64,000 bases of DNA from Clostridiaceae bacterium (GCA_009911065.1 QXWR01000002.1:124001-188000); one strand, 5' to 3'. Shown: positions 7,849 through 15,348, counted from the stretch's first letter. Numbers and translations are program-made. Notes: generated from the sequence alone by a model not told the origin.

Positions 7849-9000
7849 TTACATCACAAACGCATGCTCCACAAGGAAATTCCACGCCTCTTCCACCTGT
7901 CCTGTAATATCCTCTCCATGAAATATAACGGTCTCTTTTGGAAATTCCTGCCTGATATCCGTCACGCCACCCGCAAGCAGCTTATTTGCCAGATAATTCA
8001 TCTCCCCGGAAAACAACGGATTCGGCTGCACCATCGCAGAGTTATAAGTATCAAGGATTGCCGCCACAGAGATACCGTGATAGATTAAACTTTCATATTC
8101 CGAAAAGTCTCCAGTACCTTCCGGCCCCGCCTCTTTCTGCTCTTTTGCCATCGTCAGCAACATTTCCTTATCGTTTTCTCCAAGCGGCACGAAATCTTTC
8201 AGGTTATTTACATTGTCCTGCACCTGCTCCAGTGTGGACATACCGGAAAGGACTGCGATCACATTTTCCATGCTGCCCGCAAACCGCAGCGCCCATACTG
8301 CCGGTGACATTTCCGGTTCAACAGAGCGGAGTTTCTTTTCAGCTGTCTCCGGTATCTGCGCCAGAACGCCTCCTTTTACCGGCTCCATGATGACCACTTC
8401 TTTCCCATGCTTACGGATTACTTCATAACACTTTCTGGAAGCGATAAAATAGCTTTCCCAGTCAAAATAATTGATGATGATCTGAACGAACTCCACTTCC
8501 GGATGCTCCGTCAAGATCTGATCAAGTATCTCCGGCGAATCGTGGAAGGAAAATCCGATGTGTCTGATCTTCCCTTCTTCTTTCCATTTCTGCGCATGTT
8601 CAAACAAATGGCAGTTCTTTACCACACCGCCTTTACCATCCAGTCCATTATAAAACTTCGTGTTCAGGATATGGAGCAGGTAGTAATCTATATAATCCGT
8701 TCCCAGATTTTTAAGCTGCTGTGCAAATATATCCTCCACCTGGTCTTCTGTCTGTATGAGAAATGTTGGAAGCTTCGTGGCAATGGTAAACTTACTCCTC
8801 GGATACCGTTCCACTACGCTCTTTCTTAACGCCTCCTCGCTTTTTCCATTGTGATAGGCATAACTTGTATCAAAATATGTGAATCCGTTCCCCAGGAACT
8901 CATCCACCATCTGATTCAGCTGTTCCAGGTCAATGTTCTCCTGCATCCCGTCAATGACCGGGAGCCTCATAAAGCCAAATCCCAATTTCCCCTGTGCCAT
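7849..9000 (-). CDS. aldo/keto reductase with Cys-free C-terminal extension
   Basis: Predicted NAD(P)H-dependent oxidoreductase of 383 residues, TIM-barrel AKR fold: LGFGFMRLP at the start, FTYFDTSYAYHNGKSEEALR with catalytic Asp and Tyr, TIATKLP with the Lys, DYYLLHIL with the His, and GKIRHIGFSFHDSPE. Barrel sequence resembles the AKR group that normally ends in a 4Fe-4S domain, but the last 85 or so residues contain no CxxC motif. ATG 9000 has AGAAGGGGG upstream; a longer frame to 9036 is unsupported. It lies 17 bp after the interrupted AKR gene, so the two probably form an operon when the prophage is absent. Confidence 0.88.
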   Translation of the reverse strand: MAQGKLGFGFMRLPVIDGMQENIDLEQLNQMVDEFLGNGFTYFDTSYAYHNGKSEEALRKSVVERYPRSKFTIATKLPTFLIQTEDQVEDIFAQQLKNLGTDYIDYYLLHILNTKFYNGLDGKGGVVKNCHLFEHAQKWKEEGKIRHIGFSFHDSPEILDQILTEHPEVEFVQIIINYFDWESYFIASRKCYEVIRKHGKEVVIMEPVKGGVLAQIPETAEKKLRSVEPEMSPAVWALRFAGSMENVIAVLSGMSTLEQVQDNVNNLKDFVPLGENDKEMLLTMAKEQKEAGPEGTGDFSEYESLIYHGISVAAILDTYNSAMVQPNPLFSGEMNYLANKLLAGGVTDIRQEFPKETVIFHGEDITGQVEEAWNFLVEHAFVM

Positions 9001-9017
9001 ATGTCCATCCCCCTTCT

Positions 9018-9716
9018 TTAGTCCTCCGGTGCCCATGCAGTAAACTGTGTCTCCTGCTGCTCAAGCGGAACCGTAAAGAACCTCACATTCTTATCCACTG
9101 CCCTGATCTGCTCCATTTCCTCTTCCGTCAGTTCAAAGTCAAAGATGTCAAAATTATCTTTGATATGCTGCGGATTGGTAGATTTCGGGAAGATAATCGT
9201 ACCCTCCTGGATATGCCAGCGCAGGATGATCTGAACATTAGTCTTTCCATACTTTTCTGCCAGCTTTGCAAATACAGGTTCATTTATCAGGTCTGCATCG
9301 CCATGTCCGATAGGATACCATGCCTCGATCACAGTTCCATAAGGAGCCAGCCTCTTTTTTAATTCGTTCTGCTGGAAATAGGGATGACACTCTACCTGCA
9401 GCACTGCGGGCTTAACCTCTGCTGCCTCGCAGACCTCCTCCAAACGTTCTGACTCAAAATTACTGAGTCCGATGGTTTTTACTTTTCCCTGCGCAACTGC
9501 CTTTTCCATATCCCGCCATGCGCCCATATAATCACCCACCTGCTGATGCAAAAGAAGCAGGTCAATATAACCGATATCCAGGCGCTCCAGCATCTTGTCA
9601 ATGCCCTCCATCGTCCTGCCTTCCCCATATTCACTGGGCCACAATTTGGAAGTCACCCAGATCTCTTCACGGGGGATACCACTTTCACGGACAGCCTCGC
9701 CCACACTGCGCTCATT
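9018..9716 (-). pseudogene. aldo/keto reductase, 3' part, split by prophage
   Basis: C-terminal 232 residues of an AKR whose first 52 residues are encoded at 61598-61755. The fragment holds catalytic Lys76 (WVTSKLW) and His109 (LLLLHQQ) in whole-protein numbering, the NADPH-binding strand TIGLSNF, and the C-terminal PKSTNPQHIKDN site. Joining the halves at the att core gives a normal 284-residue enzyme with Asp46, Tyr51, Lys76 and His109. In the lysogen the fragment has no good start (GTG 9704 or a frame running into phage DNA), so it is probably inactive. Confidence 0.9.
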
Positions 9717-9742
9717 ATAGTACGCTGGTATTTGTTGTATAG
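9711..9742. other. attL, left prophage junction with integrase arm
   Basis: Host AKR sequence ends at CTCATT (9711-9716) and phage sequence follows. The phage arm TATTTGTTGTATAG at 9729-9742 is the exact inverse of 61572-61585. Each 14-bp arm is 13 bases from the midpoint of TT at 9715-9716 / 61598-61599, which makes TT the likely crossover dinucleotide. The resulting host site reads ...CTCATTCTGG... and restores codons Ala-Tyr-Gln-Asn-Glu-Arg. Confidence 0.85.
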
Positions 9743-9832
9743 CTTTTCCGTGCGCTGGTTCTCCTGGAAAATAGCGTAATATAGGGCTTTTCCGCCGTCA
9801 AGAAAAAAGTTTAAAAAACTTTCAAAAAGTGC

Positions 9833-9861
9833 TTGACGTACCGTCTTTTCAGAGTTACCAT
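9833..9861 (+). promoter_or_regulatory. sigma-A-type promoter for left-end plus-strand genes
   Basis: TTGACG at 9833-9838 and TACCAT at 9856-9861 with 17 bases between. It lies 57 bp upstream of the first plus-strand gene of the prophage and is isolated from the minus-strand late operon, so these genes could be expressed from the silent prophage. Confidence 0.6.
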
Positions 9862-9917
9862 ACACACACCTTAAGGGAACGGAAACAAAACGGAAGTAAG
9901 AAAGGCGGTAAAAATAA

Positions 9918-10157
9918 ATGAAGAAAATTAAAGTTGAATGGTGCGAAAACTGGATCAAGGCTCAATTTAAAAAACTCCCTTTTGAAAACGGCGGTATCTA
10001 TACCGGATTGTTTTGGGATAAGGCTGAAAAGTCTGGCCTATGGGTTCGCGGAACCTACGGTTCGCCTATGAGCGAAGCTCTTGAAAAACTAACAAAAGTA
10101 GAAACTGTTCACGATAGCGAAGGAAACTTTTTATATAATGTCTTTAAGCTGGTTTAA
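9918..10157 (+). CDS. hypothetical prophage left-end protein
   Basis: Basic, Trp-rich protein of 79 residues (VEWCENWIKAQFKKLPFENGG at the start), with no motif I recognise. ATG 9918 follows a weak AAAGGCGG. It is the first of three plus-strand genes placed between attL and the lysis genes. This is a typical site for lysogenic conversion or defence cargo, but nothing in the sequence shows a function. Confidence 0.65.
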   Translation: MKKIKVEWCENWIKAQFKKLPFENGGIYTGLFWDKAEKSGLWVRGTYGSPMSEALEKLTKVETVHDSEGNFLYNVFKLV

Positions 10158-10205
10158 ACTGCTCCCGCCCCGGAGGTTACGAGGGCTTAATGAAAGGGGT
10201 AAATT

Positions 10206-10520
10206 ATGAAGCTGAATAAAGAAAAATTCTTAAAAACGGAAGTAGGCGCGGAGCTTGAAAACTGTATAAAGGTATGGGACAACGCCATTGAAGAACTGCG
10301 GAAGGTAACGCCGGGCTGGGGCGATCCGGATGCCGGCCTGGGCTTTTCGTACTGGGATAACACCTGCCGGTGCTGCCAGGCTCAATGGGAAGTATATAAA
10401 ATGGTTCTCCTGCAGTTCTTCGGTATCGAATACAACTTTACCCGGACGGATGAATACTTCGGGCTTGTAACCGAAGACGAGGAAAACTGGTTATTCAAAA
10501 TTGAACGGGCGGCGGCGTAG
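10206..10520 (+). CDS. hypothetical prophage left-end protein
   Basis: Acidic protein of 104 residues beginning MKLNKEKFLKTEVGAELENC, with a CRCCQAQWE cluster near residues 56-64. GAAAGGGG precedes ATG 10206. It is co-directional with the gene 48 bp upstream and probably in the same transcript. No family recognised. A run of hairpins follows before the AbrB-like gene. Confidence 0.7.
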   Translation: MKLNKEKFLKTEVGAELENCIKVWDNAIEELRKVTPGWGDPDAGLGFSYWDNTCRCCQAQWEVYKMVLLQFFGIEYNFTRTDEYFGLVTEDEENWLFKIERAAA

Positions 10521-10539
10521 CTGCTGCCCTGGCACTAAA

Positions 10540-10825
10540 CCACCGACGGCCGGTCCAAAGCCCGGCGGGTAGAAGTAAAGCAAGCTCCCCAGCTTGTGGG
10601 ATGGGTGCTATGTATAAATCAAGGCTTCCCGGCCTGAATGTCGTCTAACAAGTTTTACTGATTTTTAATGTGAAAATCTTAAAACCGTCCGGGGAAACGG
10701 TGCAACTCGTAAACCTCCGCAGGATCCGCGCCTGGCGCGCGGAAGAAAGGTTAATAGGTGATGTGAAGCCGAGCTATGCAAGCTCTACCCGTCGGGCTAT
10801 ACCGAAGGGCGGCCGGGAAGCCTAT
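10540..10825 (+). ncRNA. candidate structured RNA or leader
   Basis: The 350 bp between two small plus-strand genes holds no gene but many short GC-rich hairpins: GCCGG/CCGGC (about 10549-10565), GCAAGCT/AGCTTGT (10579-10597), AGGC/GCCT (10622-10635), ACCGT/ACGGT (10684-10701), TCCGCGC/GCGCGGA (about 10724-10743), GAGCT/AGCTC (10771-10785), CCC-CGG/CCG-GGG (10788-10809). The plus strand is assumed from the flanking genes. No known RNA family is recognised. Confidence 0.4.
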
Positions 10826-10840
10826 TTTATATAAAATTCG

Positions 10841-10854
10841 TTGCGACGTCGCAA
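10841..10854. repeat. palindrome TTGCGACGTCGCAA, copy 1
   Basis: Perfect 14-bp palindrome placed 16 bp upstream of the AbrB-like start codon and just after an AT-rich TTTATATAAAAT. Exact copies lie at 32279, 40702 and 57010. This intergenic copy is the best candidate for an operator. Confidence 0.7.
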
Positions 10855-10870
10855 AAAGGAAGTGTAGGAA

Positions 10871-11065
10871 ATGAAGAAAACAACAGAAGGAATTGAAACA
10901 AGGGAACTTAACTTGATCGCCAATAAGGGCGGCTCCGGTTCCGTTGGCTTCAAGCTCTCAATACCGAAGCCCTGGGCGGCTGCCCTTGGCGTGGATCTGA
11001 ATAACAGAAGCGTCGTAGCCTCTTTCGATGGCGACAAAATCATCATATCTGGAATGAAAAAATAA
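10871..11065 (+). CDS. AbrB/MazE-like swapped-hairpin DNA-binding protein
   Basis: Protein of 64 residues with the SpoVT/AbrB-like pattern GSVGFKLSIPKPWAAALGVD, followed by a short strand pair ending DGDKIIISGMKK. Such proteins dimerise and bind palindromic DNA as transition-state regulators or antitoxins. No toxin gene follows; a hairpin closes the unit. Start ATG 10871 has AAGGAAG upstream. A perfect 14-bp palindrome lies just upstream, which suggests autoregulation (inference). Confidence 0.75.
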   Translation: MKKTTEGIETRELNLIANKGGSGSVGFKLSIPKPWAAALGVDLNNRSVVASFDGDKIIISGMKK

Positions 11066-11095
11066 GCCCCAACTGCCAAACGGCGGCGGGGCTTA
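11063..11095 (+). terminator. hairpin after AbrB-like gene
   Basis: TAAGCCCC (11063-11070) pairs with GGGGCTTA (11088-11095), with an inner GCC/GGC pair; CTCTTTT follows. It separates the plus-strand genes from the convergent lysis operon. Confidence 0.55.
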
Positions 11096-11190
11096 TCTCG
11101 CTCTTTTGGGGCTGGGGCTTTACCCCCTTTATAACCCCCTCTGGCGCACAATTATACGCCTCTTTCCCGATTCAGTCTATTCAGCATGGC

Positions 11191-11230
11191 GCACAAAAAA
11201 ACTTGCTTTTATCAGCTGTTCTTTTTGTGC
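11191..11230 (-). terminator. possible late-operon end hairpin
   Basis: GCACAAAAA at 11191-11199 and TTTTTGTGC at 11222-11230 are exact inverse arms just past the endolysin stop on the minus strand. The stem is AT-rich; a role in ending late transcription is plausible only. Confidence 0.35.
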
Positions 11231-11238
11231 AAATGTGA

Positions 11239-12594
11239 CTACTTCCGGCAAAGCCTGTTTACTTCCGCCTGGACGGCGTTGTAATCGTAGCCGGCCGCCT
11301 CCAGGGCTTTCTTTCTGGCCGGGTTGTTCCCCCACTTGCCTGCCAGTACCTCCTGGGCTACTGCAGCAACGCTTTTCTTTGCGGAAGCTCCGCCTTTTGC
11401 TTTCTGGTTTACTGCTGCCTGGACGGCTTCGTAGTTATAGCCGGCCGCCTCCAGCCTCTGCTTGCGTTCCGGGTTGTTTCCCCATCTGCCTGCCAGGACT
11501 TCCGTGGCGATCTCGTCTATGCTTTTCTCCGGAGCCTTCTCCGTCGCCTTGCTGGCATAGTTCGGGCAAATAAAGCCCCGGATATATCTGCCGTTGACCT
11601 GCAGGTTCCTACGGCCTACGACTCCGCCGCTCATGTTGCCCTCCATAACCTTTATCGTGCCTCCGCTTACTGCCTCAACCATGCCGACGTGTTCCGGCGT
11701 TCCTCGGTTGTCCGTGGTGGCATAGTTCGGGCCGTCGTCCCAGTCGTAAAGAACTTCGTCGCCCGGCGCCGGGATGTATGCGTCGTTCTCCTGCCAAATA
11801 CCCATAGCCTTGGCTTTCTCAATCAAATAATAGCAGGAACACTCTACCGGGATTATATCCGTATAGCCTGCCTTGATTGCCGCTGCGCTGGTCGTGGTGG
11901 CGCAGTATGCGTCGTTATAGGTTACGGCGTAGCCCCTGGGGAGCGGCTTATTGCCGTTATATGTGTCAATGATCGGGGCGTGGCTCCTGTCGGAACGCTT
12001 AAGCCCGATCCAGCCCTGCATAATGCTTACGATCTTCTGTCTTGCCTGTGCCTCTGTCATACCTTCGTTCCCTCCTTCTTTCTGGTAAAGGGCTTCGTAC
12101 TCTTGGCCGTAGCCCGCCCGTTTCTTCCGGACGGCTTCGCTCTGGTCTGCCGGCCGCTCAAATTGAAGCAGTACGGCATCCGAAGCCTCCCGTATGCTGG
12201 CGGCTGTTTTAAGTACGGAAAGCACGGACTTGTACCCCTCGGAAAGCTCCTTATACAAAAATTCCGCCTGCGTCAATGCGTCGCCAATGGATGCACCCTT
12301 CGCCTGGTGGAAAGCAAGCATAGCCTCTTTCCGGCTCCAATATGTCCACTGCGCCAAACCGTACCCGGCGGAGTCATGTACGAAGTTCTTATAGTTTCCG
12401 CTGTCTACTGCTGCCGTGTATGCCTCGTCCGTAAGCCCCAGCTTCTTTTCGCTGCTGTTCTGCAGATTGCCCGGCTTCATGCCGCTTTCTGCGTAAAGGT
12501 TGCCGAACAGCCCGAAAATGCCGTTGTTGCAAAGTTCCTTGCTCTTAAAAAAGGCGTAAAGCTCACGCTCTACGCCTCCCCAAACAATACCCAT
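11239..12594 (-). CDS. endolysin: tail-lysozyme-like, CHAP-like and two CW_7 repeats
   Basis: Peptidoglycan hydrolase of 451 residues, last gene of the late operon. Domains in order: phage tail lysozyme-like domain, about 10-130, with FGLFGNLYAESGMKPGNLQ (likely catalytic Glu); a CHAP-like cysteine peptidase or amidase region, about 185-335, with DAYCATTTSAAA and EHVGMVEAV (Cys and His); then two CW_7 (Cpl-7-like) wall-binding repeats, each containing EVLAGRWGNNPERKQRLEAAG or a close variant. Two catalytic domains suggest cleavage of both glycan and peptide bonds. ATG 12594 has AGGAGG 6 bases upstream; the frame to 12654 has no such site. Confidence 0.88.
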   Translation of the reverse strand: MGIVWGGVERELYAFFKSKELCNNGIFGLFGNLYAESGMKPGNLQNSSEKKLGLTDEAYTAAVDSGNYKNFVHDSAGYGLAQWTYWSRKEAMLAFHQAKGASIGDALTQAEFLYKELSEGYKSVLSVLKTAASIREASDAVLLQFERPADQSEAVRKKRAGYGQEYEALYQKEGGNEGMTEAQARQKIVSIMQGWIGLKRSDRSHAPIIDTYNGNKPLPRGYAVTYNDAYCATTTSAAAIKAGYTDIIPVECSCYYLIEKAKAMGIWQENDAYIPAPGDEVLYDWDDGPNYATTDNRGTPEHVGMVEAVSGGTIKVMEGNMSGGVVGRRNLQVNGRYIRGFICPNYASKATEKAPEKSIDEIATEVLAGRWGNNPERKQRLEAAGYNYEAVQAAVNQKAKGGASAKKSVAAVAQEVLAGKWGNNPARKKALEAAGYDYNAVQAEVNRLCRK

Positions 12595-12604
12595 GATCTG
12601 CCTC

Positions 12605-12835
12605 CTATTCTTCGTCGGTCTGTTCCGGGTCCTCCGCCTCAATGTTCGCCGCATCGGTCAATCCTTCCCCGATAATGTAGGCAATCACGGAAGCTCCGGC
12701 CATAATAAGCGCCGTTACCTGCGTCGCCGTGTTCTCGGCTCCGCCCGTTGCCAGGATCATCATGGAAACGAAGGAAGCGACCGCCGTCCAAAGTTTCCGG
12801 CTCGTAAGTTTCTTTACCCAGTTAATCTGTTTCAT
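12605..12835 (-). CDS. phage holin
   Basis: Small membrane protein of 76 residues with the layout of phi-LC3-type holins: basic start MKQINWVKKLTSRKLWTAV, two hydrophobic segments (about 17-32 and 40-56) and an acidic tail ending PEQTDEE. It is expected to permeabilise the membrane for the endolysin encoded 10 bp downstream. AAAGGAGG precedes ATG 12835. A GC-rich hairpin lies in the 74-bp gap upstream. Confidence 0.85.
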   Translation of the reverse strand: MKQINWVKKLTSRKLWTAVASFVSMMILATGGAENTATQVTALIMAGASVIAYIIGEGLTDAANIEAEDPEQTDEE

Positions 12836-12909
12836 TGTGTTGTCCTCCTTTAAGGTTTATTTTTTTTACGCCGGGGCTTCCCAGCTCTCCGGCGCGGTTG
12901 CCCTATCTG

Positions 12910-13179
12910 TTACTTGTGCGCCTCCTGGTTCATGTGCTTTTCGATCTTGTCAATGGCCGCCGTCACGGGGCCGTTGCAGCCCTGCTCCTTAAGTCCCTGG
13001 AGACAAGCCAAAACGCCGTAGGTTAAAAGGCACATTTCTTCCTTCATGGCCTTTATGTCCTCATCCTGCTTGTTCTGCCTCTGGTACCAGCGGTAAGCTG
13101 CGAAAAGCGCACCTAATAATGCCGATCCGGCTCCTAATACGGCGGCGGCTGTTATGATGGTCTGTGCGTCTATGTACAT
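12910..13179 (-). CDS. holin-like small membrane protein
   Basis: Protein of 89 residues: one hydrophobic segment (TIITAAAVLGAGSALLGALF, about 6-26), a charged coiled region, then CLLTYGVLACLQGL. Homologues in clostridial phages are often mislabelled transporter permeases; position and form point to the lysis cassette, perhaps a second holin or antiholin. ATG 13179 has GGAGGG upstream and is preferred over the longer frame to 13221. Confidence 0.7.
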   Translation of the reverse strand: MYIDAQTIITAAAVLGAGSALLGALFAAYRWYQRQNKQDEDIKAMKEEMCLLTYGVLACLQGLKEQGCNGPVTAAIDKIEKHMNQEAHK

Positions 13180-13208
13180 CTCCACTGCCCTCCTTCCTGC
13201 AATAAAAT

Positions 13209-13249
13209 AAGCCCCCTCCACGGCGCGTCCTGCGCCGTTTCCTGGGCTT
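13209..13249. terminator. bidirectional-type terminator before lysis genes
   Basis: Nested stem: AAGCCC/GGGCTT outside and ACGGCGC/GCGCCGT inside, loop GTCCT. TTTTTG follows on the plus strand and TATTTTATT on the minus strand. On the minus strand it would partly separate tail genes from the lysis cassette. Confidence 0.65.
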
Positions 13250-13271
13250 TTTGCCTTTTAGTGTAGAAATA

Positions 13272-13463
13272 TTAGTCTAAGCCGATTCCTGCCCGGATTT
13301 CGGCTGCCTGGTTGATTCTGGCAATACACGGGAGGCTTCCTGCTTCGTCTGCGCTTATGTGCTGCATAAGAAGTATGAAAAGCTCGTCAATCACTCCGGA
13401 CTGGATCCGTATGATGGCGTTCTGCTGCTCCACTACCTTAAGCGGGTCAATGGTTTTATTCAT
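13272..13463 (-). CDS. small phage protein downstream of XkdX
   Basis: Protein of 63 residues, helical, with VVEQQNAIIRIQSGVIDELF near the start. Its ATG overlaps the stop region of the XkdX-like gene by 8 bp, indicating translational coupling. No function can be read; position is between the tail fibre/DGR block and the lysis cassette. Confidence 0.65.
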   Translation of the reverse strand: MNKTIDPLKVVEQQNAIIRIQSGVIDELFILLMQHISADEAGSLPCIARINQAAEIRAGIGLD

Positions 13464-13602
13464 CCTCGTATGCCTCCCCGGTGATCTCCTGGTAGTCGGC
13501 TTCGGTGATGGTTCCCTTCTTTGCCCGCTCTCTGATCTGCTCCTTTGTTACCCTGCCCGCTGCGTAAAGCCTCTTAAGGCTGTTTACTAAAATCGAAGCC
13601 AT
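13456..13602 (-). CDS. XkdX-family small phage protein
   Basis: A 48-residue protein with the XkdX pattern LVNSLKRLYAAGRVTKEQI followed by RAKKGTITEADYQEITGEAY. XkdX genes lie between the fibre genes and holin in many Firmicutes myophages and PBSX-like elements; function unknown. ATG 13602 overlaps the upstream stop (TAATG), and the 3' end overlaps the next start. Confidence 0.8.
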   Translation of the reverse strand: MASILVNSLKRLYAAGRVTKEQIRERAKKGTITEADYQEITGEAYEDE

Positions 13603-13877
13603 TATAAAAGCCCTCCTTCCATAAGCTGCATCGTGTACTCGTCAATAGCCGCCGTTACTGCCTCGTCCGTCTTGATTGCCTCAATGCTCTTAAGCATCTC
13701 GTATTCTCCGACGCTGATCTCCCGGCTCTCGCATACGAAGTCCGTATAGGCTGCCGCCTGGTCCGTTGCTTCGTGTTCCTCCGGCTGAATGTTCCGGCGC
13801 TGGATGAAAGTATCAGGCGCTACAAGCTGCAACTCTGCCGGCCGGCTGGCGCTTCTTTCCTGTGTCCACTGCTTCAT
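13602..13877 (-). CDS. hypothetical tail-end protein
   Basis: Protein of 91 residues, acidic in its second half (YEMLKSIEAIKTDEAVTAAIDEY). AAGGAGGG precedes ATG 13877, inside the last 65 bp of the reverse transcriptase gene. It occupies the place of XkdW-like proteins just upstream of XkdX. It shows no Avd-like helical bundle that I can recognise. Confidence 0.65.
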   Translation of the reverse strand: MKQWTQERSASRPAELQLVAPDTFIQRRNIQPEEHEATDQAAAYTDFVCESREISVGEYEMLKSIEAIKTDEAVTAAIDEYTMQLMEGGLL

Positions 13878-15045
13878 TTTTGTTTGCCCTCCTTGTCAAT
13901 TTTGAAATAATTTTCTTAAGCCGTCCAACTATTACATGGGGCTTTATATAGTCCTGGTATGCGTCGTAAGTGTCCGTACAACTGAACCAGCCTATATAGC
14001 TTAACATTGCTTCTATGTGCTTCTTAAAATATCCCCTCCCGGCTTCCTTCGCTGCGTGTAGCCTGCTGGCCAGCCTGGTGGCTGAAAGCATAATAGCTTT
14101 CCGCATCGTCGTCCGGTTGCGGAAGAAAAGGAAGCCCATAAAATCAATCACGCGCCCTACGACCTTCCCGTCCTTTTTCTGGTAGTTGAACTTAAAGACC
14201 TGGTAGTTCCGCTTCAGTTTCAGCCGGAACCTCCGCCCTATGAATTTTTTAATTTCTACTATTGCCTGGTGCAGCTTCTTTTTGTTGTCGTGTCCTAAAA
14301 CAATATCATCCATATAGCGGATAAGGTTCGGTATTCCCAGCTTGTCCGTTATAAAACGGTCCAACGGCTCCAACAAATAATTAGCGAGCCACTGGGAAAT
14401 GTAGAAGCCCAGCGGTATTCCCTTCTTGAAGCCCTGTAAGCAAAGCTCAACAACGTATAGAAAAAGCTCGTCTTTTATCCTTATGCGAAGCTCCCGCATA
14501 AGAATGTCCAGCCGTATGCTGTCGTAAAAATGGCGGATGTCTATCTTTGCAAAATTCCGGATATTCTTTCCGCCCTGGATAATTTTTAAAAGCCGCTTCT
14601 TGCCGAAGTGTGCGCCCCGCTTCGGGAAACTGCCGCAGGAATATGGGTAAGCCGTGGCTGTTATAATCGGCTCCAAAATAAGGACGATTATATGGTGCAG
14701 CCATTGTTCGTGTATCTCCGGCATAAAAATCTTCCGGACTTTCCCCTTCTCCTTAATAATTTTCGGTGTGCGCTTTCTCGGTTTATATGCCAGCTCCGGG
14801 TGTTCCACCGGAACGTCTGGCGGCTTCGTGTTCTCTATCATGCGCCGCATGGCGGCGACTTCGTTATCAAGATCGGCGTCAATCTGCTGTATCTCTTTTC
14901 GCTTCGTTTTGCCCTTCCGCAGCTTCTTATATGCTTTCCGTATTATGTTTTCGTCAAGCATACGGCGATACAAATATTTGTACTGTTTAACGCCTCTTTC
15001 CGGTGTGGTTTCCTCTACTTTCCGCCACAGCTCTTTCCTCCGCAT
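13813..15045 (-). CDS. DGR reverse transcriptase
   Basis: RNA-dependent DNA polymerase of 410 residues that would copy the template repeat RNA into error-prone cDNA for transfer into the fibre gene. After a basic, coiled N-terminal part (1-95) the polymerase motifs follow: KGKVRKIFMP (about 100-109), KIDIRHFYDSI (motif A, 167-177), GFYISQ (213-218; the SQ form is typical of diversity-generating retroelements, where other RTs have QG), LIRYMDDIVL with catalytic YMDD (244-247), and MGFLFFRNRT further on. There is no maturase or endonuclease domain, against a group II intron. ATG 15045 has GGAG 8 bases upstream. Target gene and template repeat lie immediately upstream on the same strand. Confidence 0.95.
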   Translation of the reverse strand: MRRKELWRKVEETTPERGVKQYKYLYRRMLDENIIRKAYKKLRKGKTKRKEIQQIDADLDNEVAAMRRMIENTKPPDVPVEHPELAYKPRKRTPKIIKEKGKVRKIFMPEIHEQWLHHIIVLILEPIITATAYPYSCGSFPKRGAHFGKKRLLKIIQGGKNIRNFAKIDIRHFYDSIRLDILMRELRIRIKDELFLYVVELCLQGFKKGIPLGFYISQWLANYLLEPLDRFITDKLGIPNLIRYMDDIVLGHDNKKKLHQAIVEIKKFIGRRFRLKLKRNYQVFKFNYQKKDGKVVGRVIDFMGFLFFRNRTTMRKAIMLSATRLASRLHAAKEAGRGYFKKHIEAMLSYIGWFSCTDTYDAYQDYIKPHVIVGRLKKIISKLTRRANKNEAVDTGKKRQPAGRVAACSA

Positions 15046-15051
15046 AAACAA

Positions 15052-15239
15052 TACTCCTATAAGAATATTTTTTCTTCTATCCTCTACGCACGGCAGGTGC
15101 GACCGCTTTACCGTGCGCCCTGTATCAAGTTAATTTACCACTTACCCTTCCAATAATGGCGGTTAAGACGTATTTCAACGCCCAGGGGTGTAGGAATAGG
15201 GGCGGCTTTAAGTTAATGCTCCGTAATGAATAGAAAAAA
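15052..15239 (-). ncRNA. DGR spacer between template repeat and RT
   Basis: About 190 bases with no gene. In studied DGRs the template RNA extends through the spacer downstream of TR, and that part primes and guides cDNA synthesis. It contains GCACGG/CCGTGC arms (about 15090-15116). The RNA limits are unknown. Confidence 0.55.
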
Positions 15240-15348
15240 GGCGGCGCCGATGTTCCAGTTCGCATTCGTGGCTGTGTTGTTCCAATTCCGCGCCCGCAAG
15301 CCGCAATTAAGCCCATTGTTGCAATTACCGAACCGTAGGCAGACGCCC
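15240..15348 (-). repeat. DGR template repeat (TR)
   Basis: A 109-bp copy of 15490-15598. On the minus strand TR has 25 adenines; 15 are replaced in VR (to G, C or T), while none of the other 84 positions differ. Most fall in AAC/AAT codons, the usual DGR design that lets Asn codons change widely. The 3' end on this strand, CATCGGCGCCGCC, is shared with VR and then diverges abruptly, as expected for IMH*/IMH. Confidence 0.96.

Noticed and set aside
9653-9958. Minus-strand 101-codon frame across attL
   Set aside because: A chance frame across the phage junction and a promoter region, in a different frame from the AKR.
13813-15045. Group II intron reverse transcriptase
   Set aside because: No maturase or endonuclease domain, SQ in place of QG, and a TR/VR pair is present.
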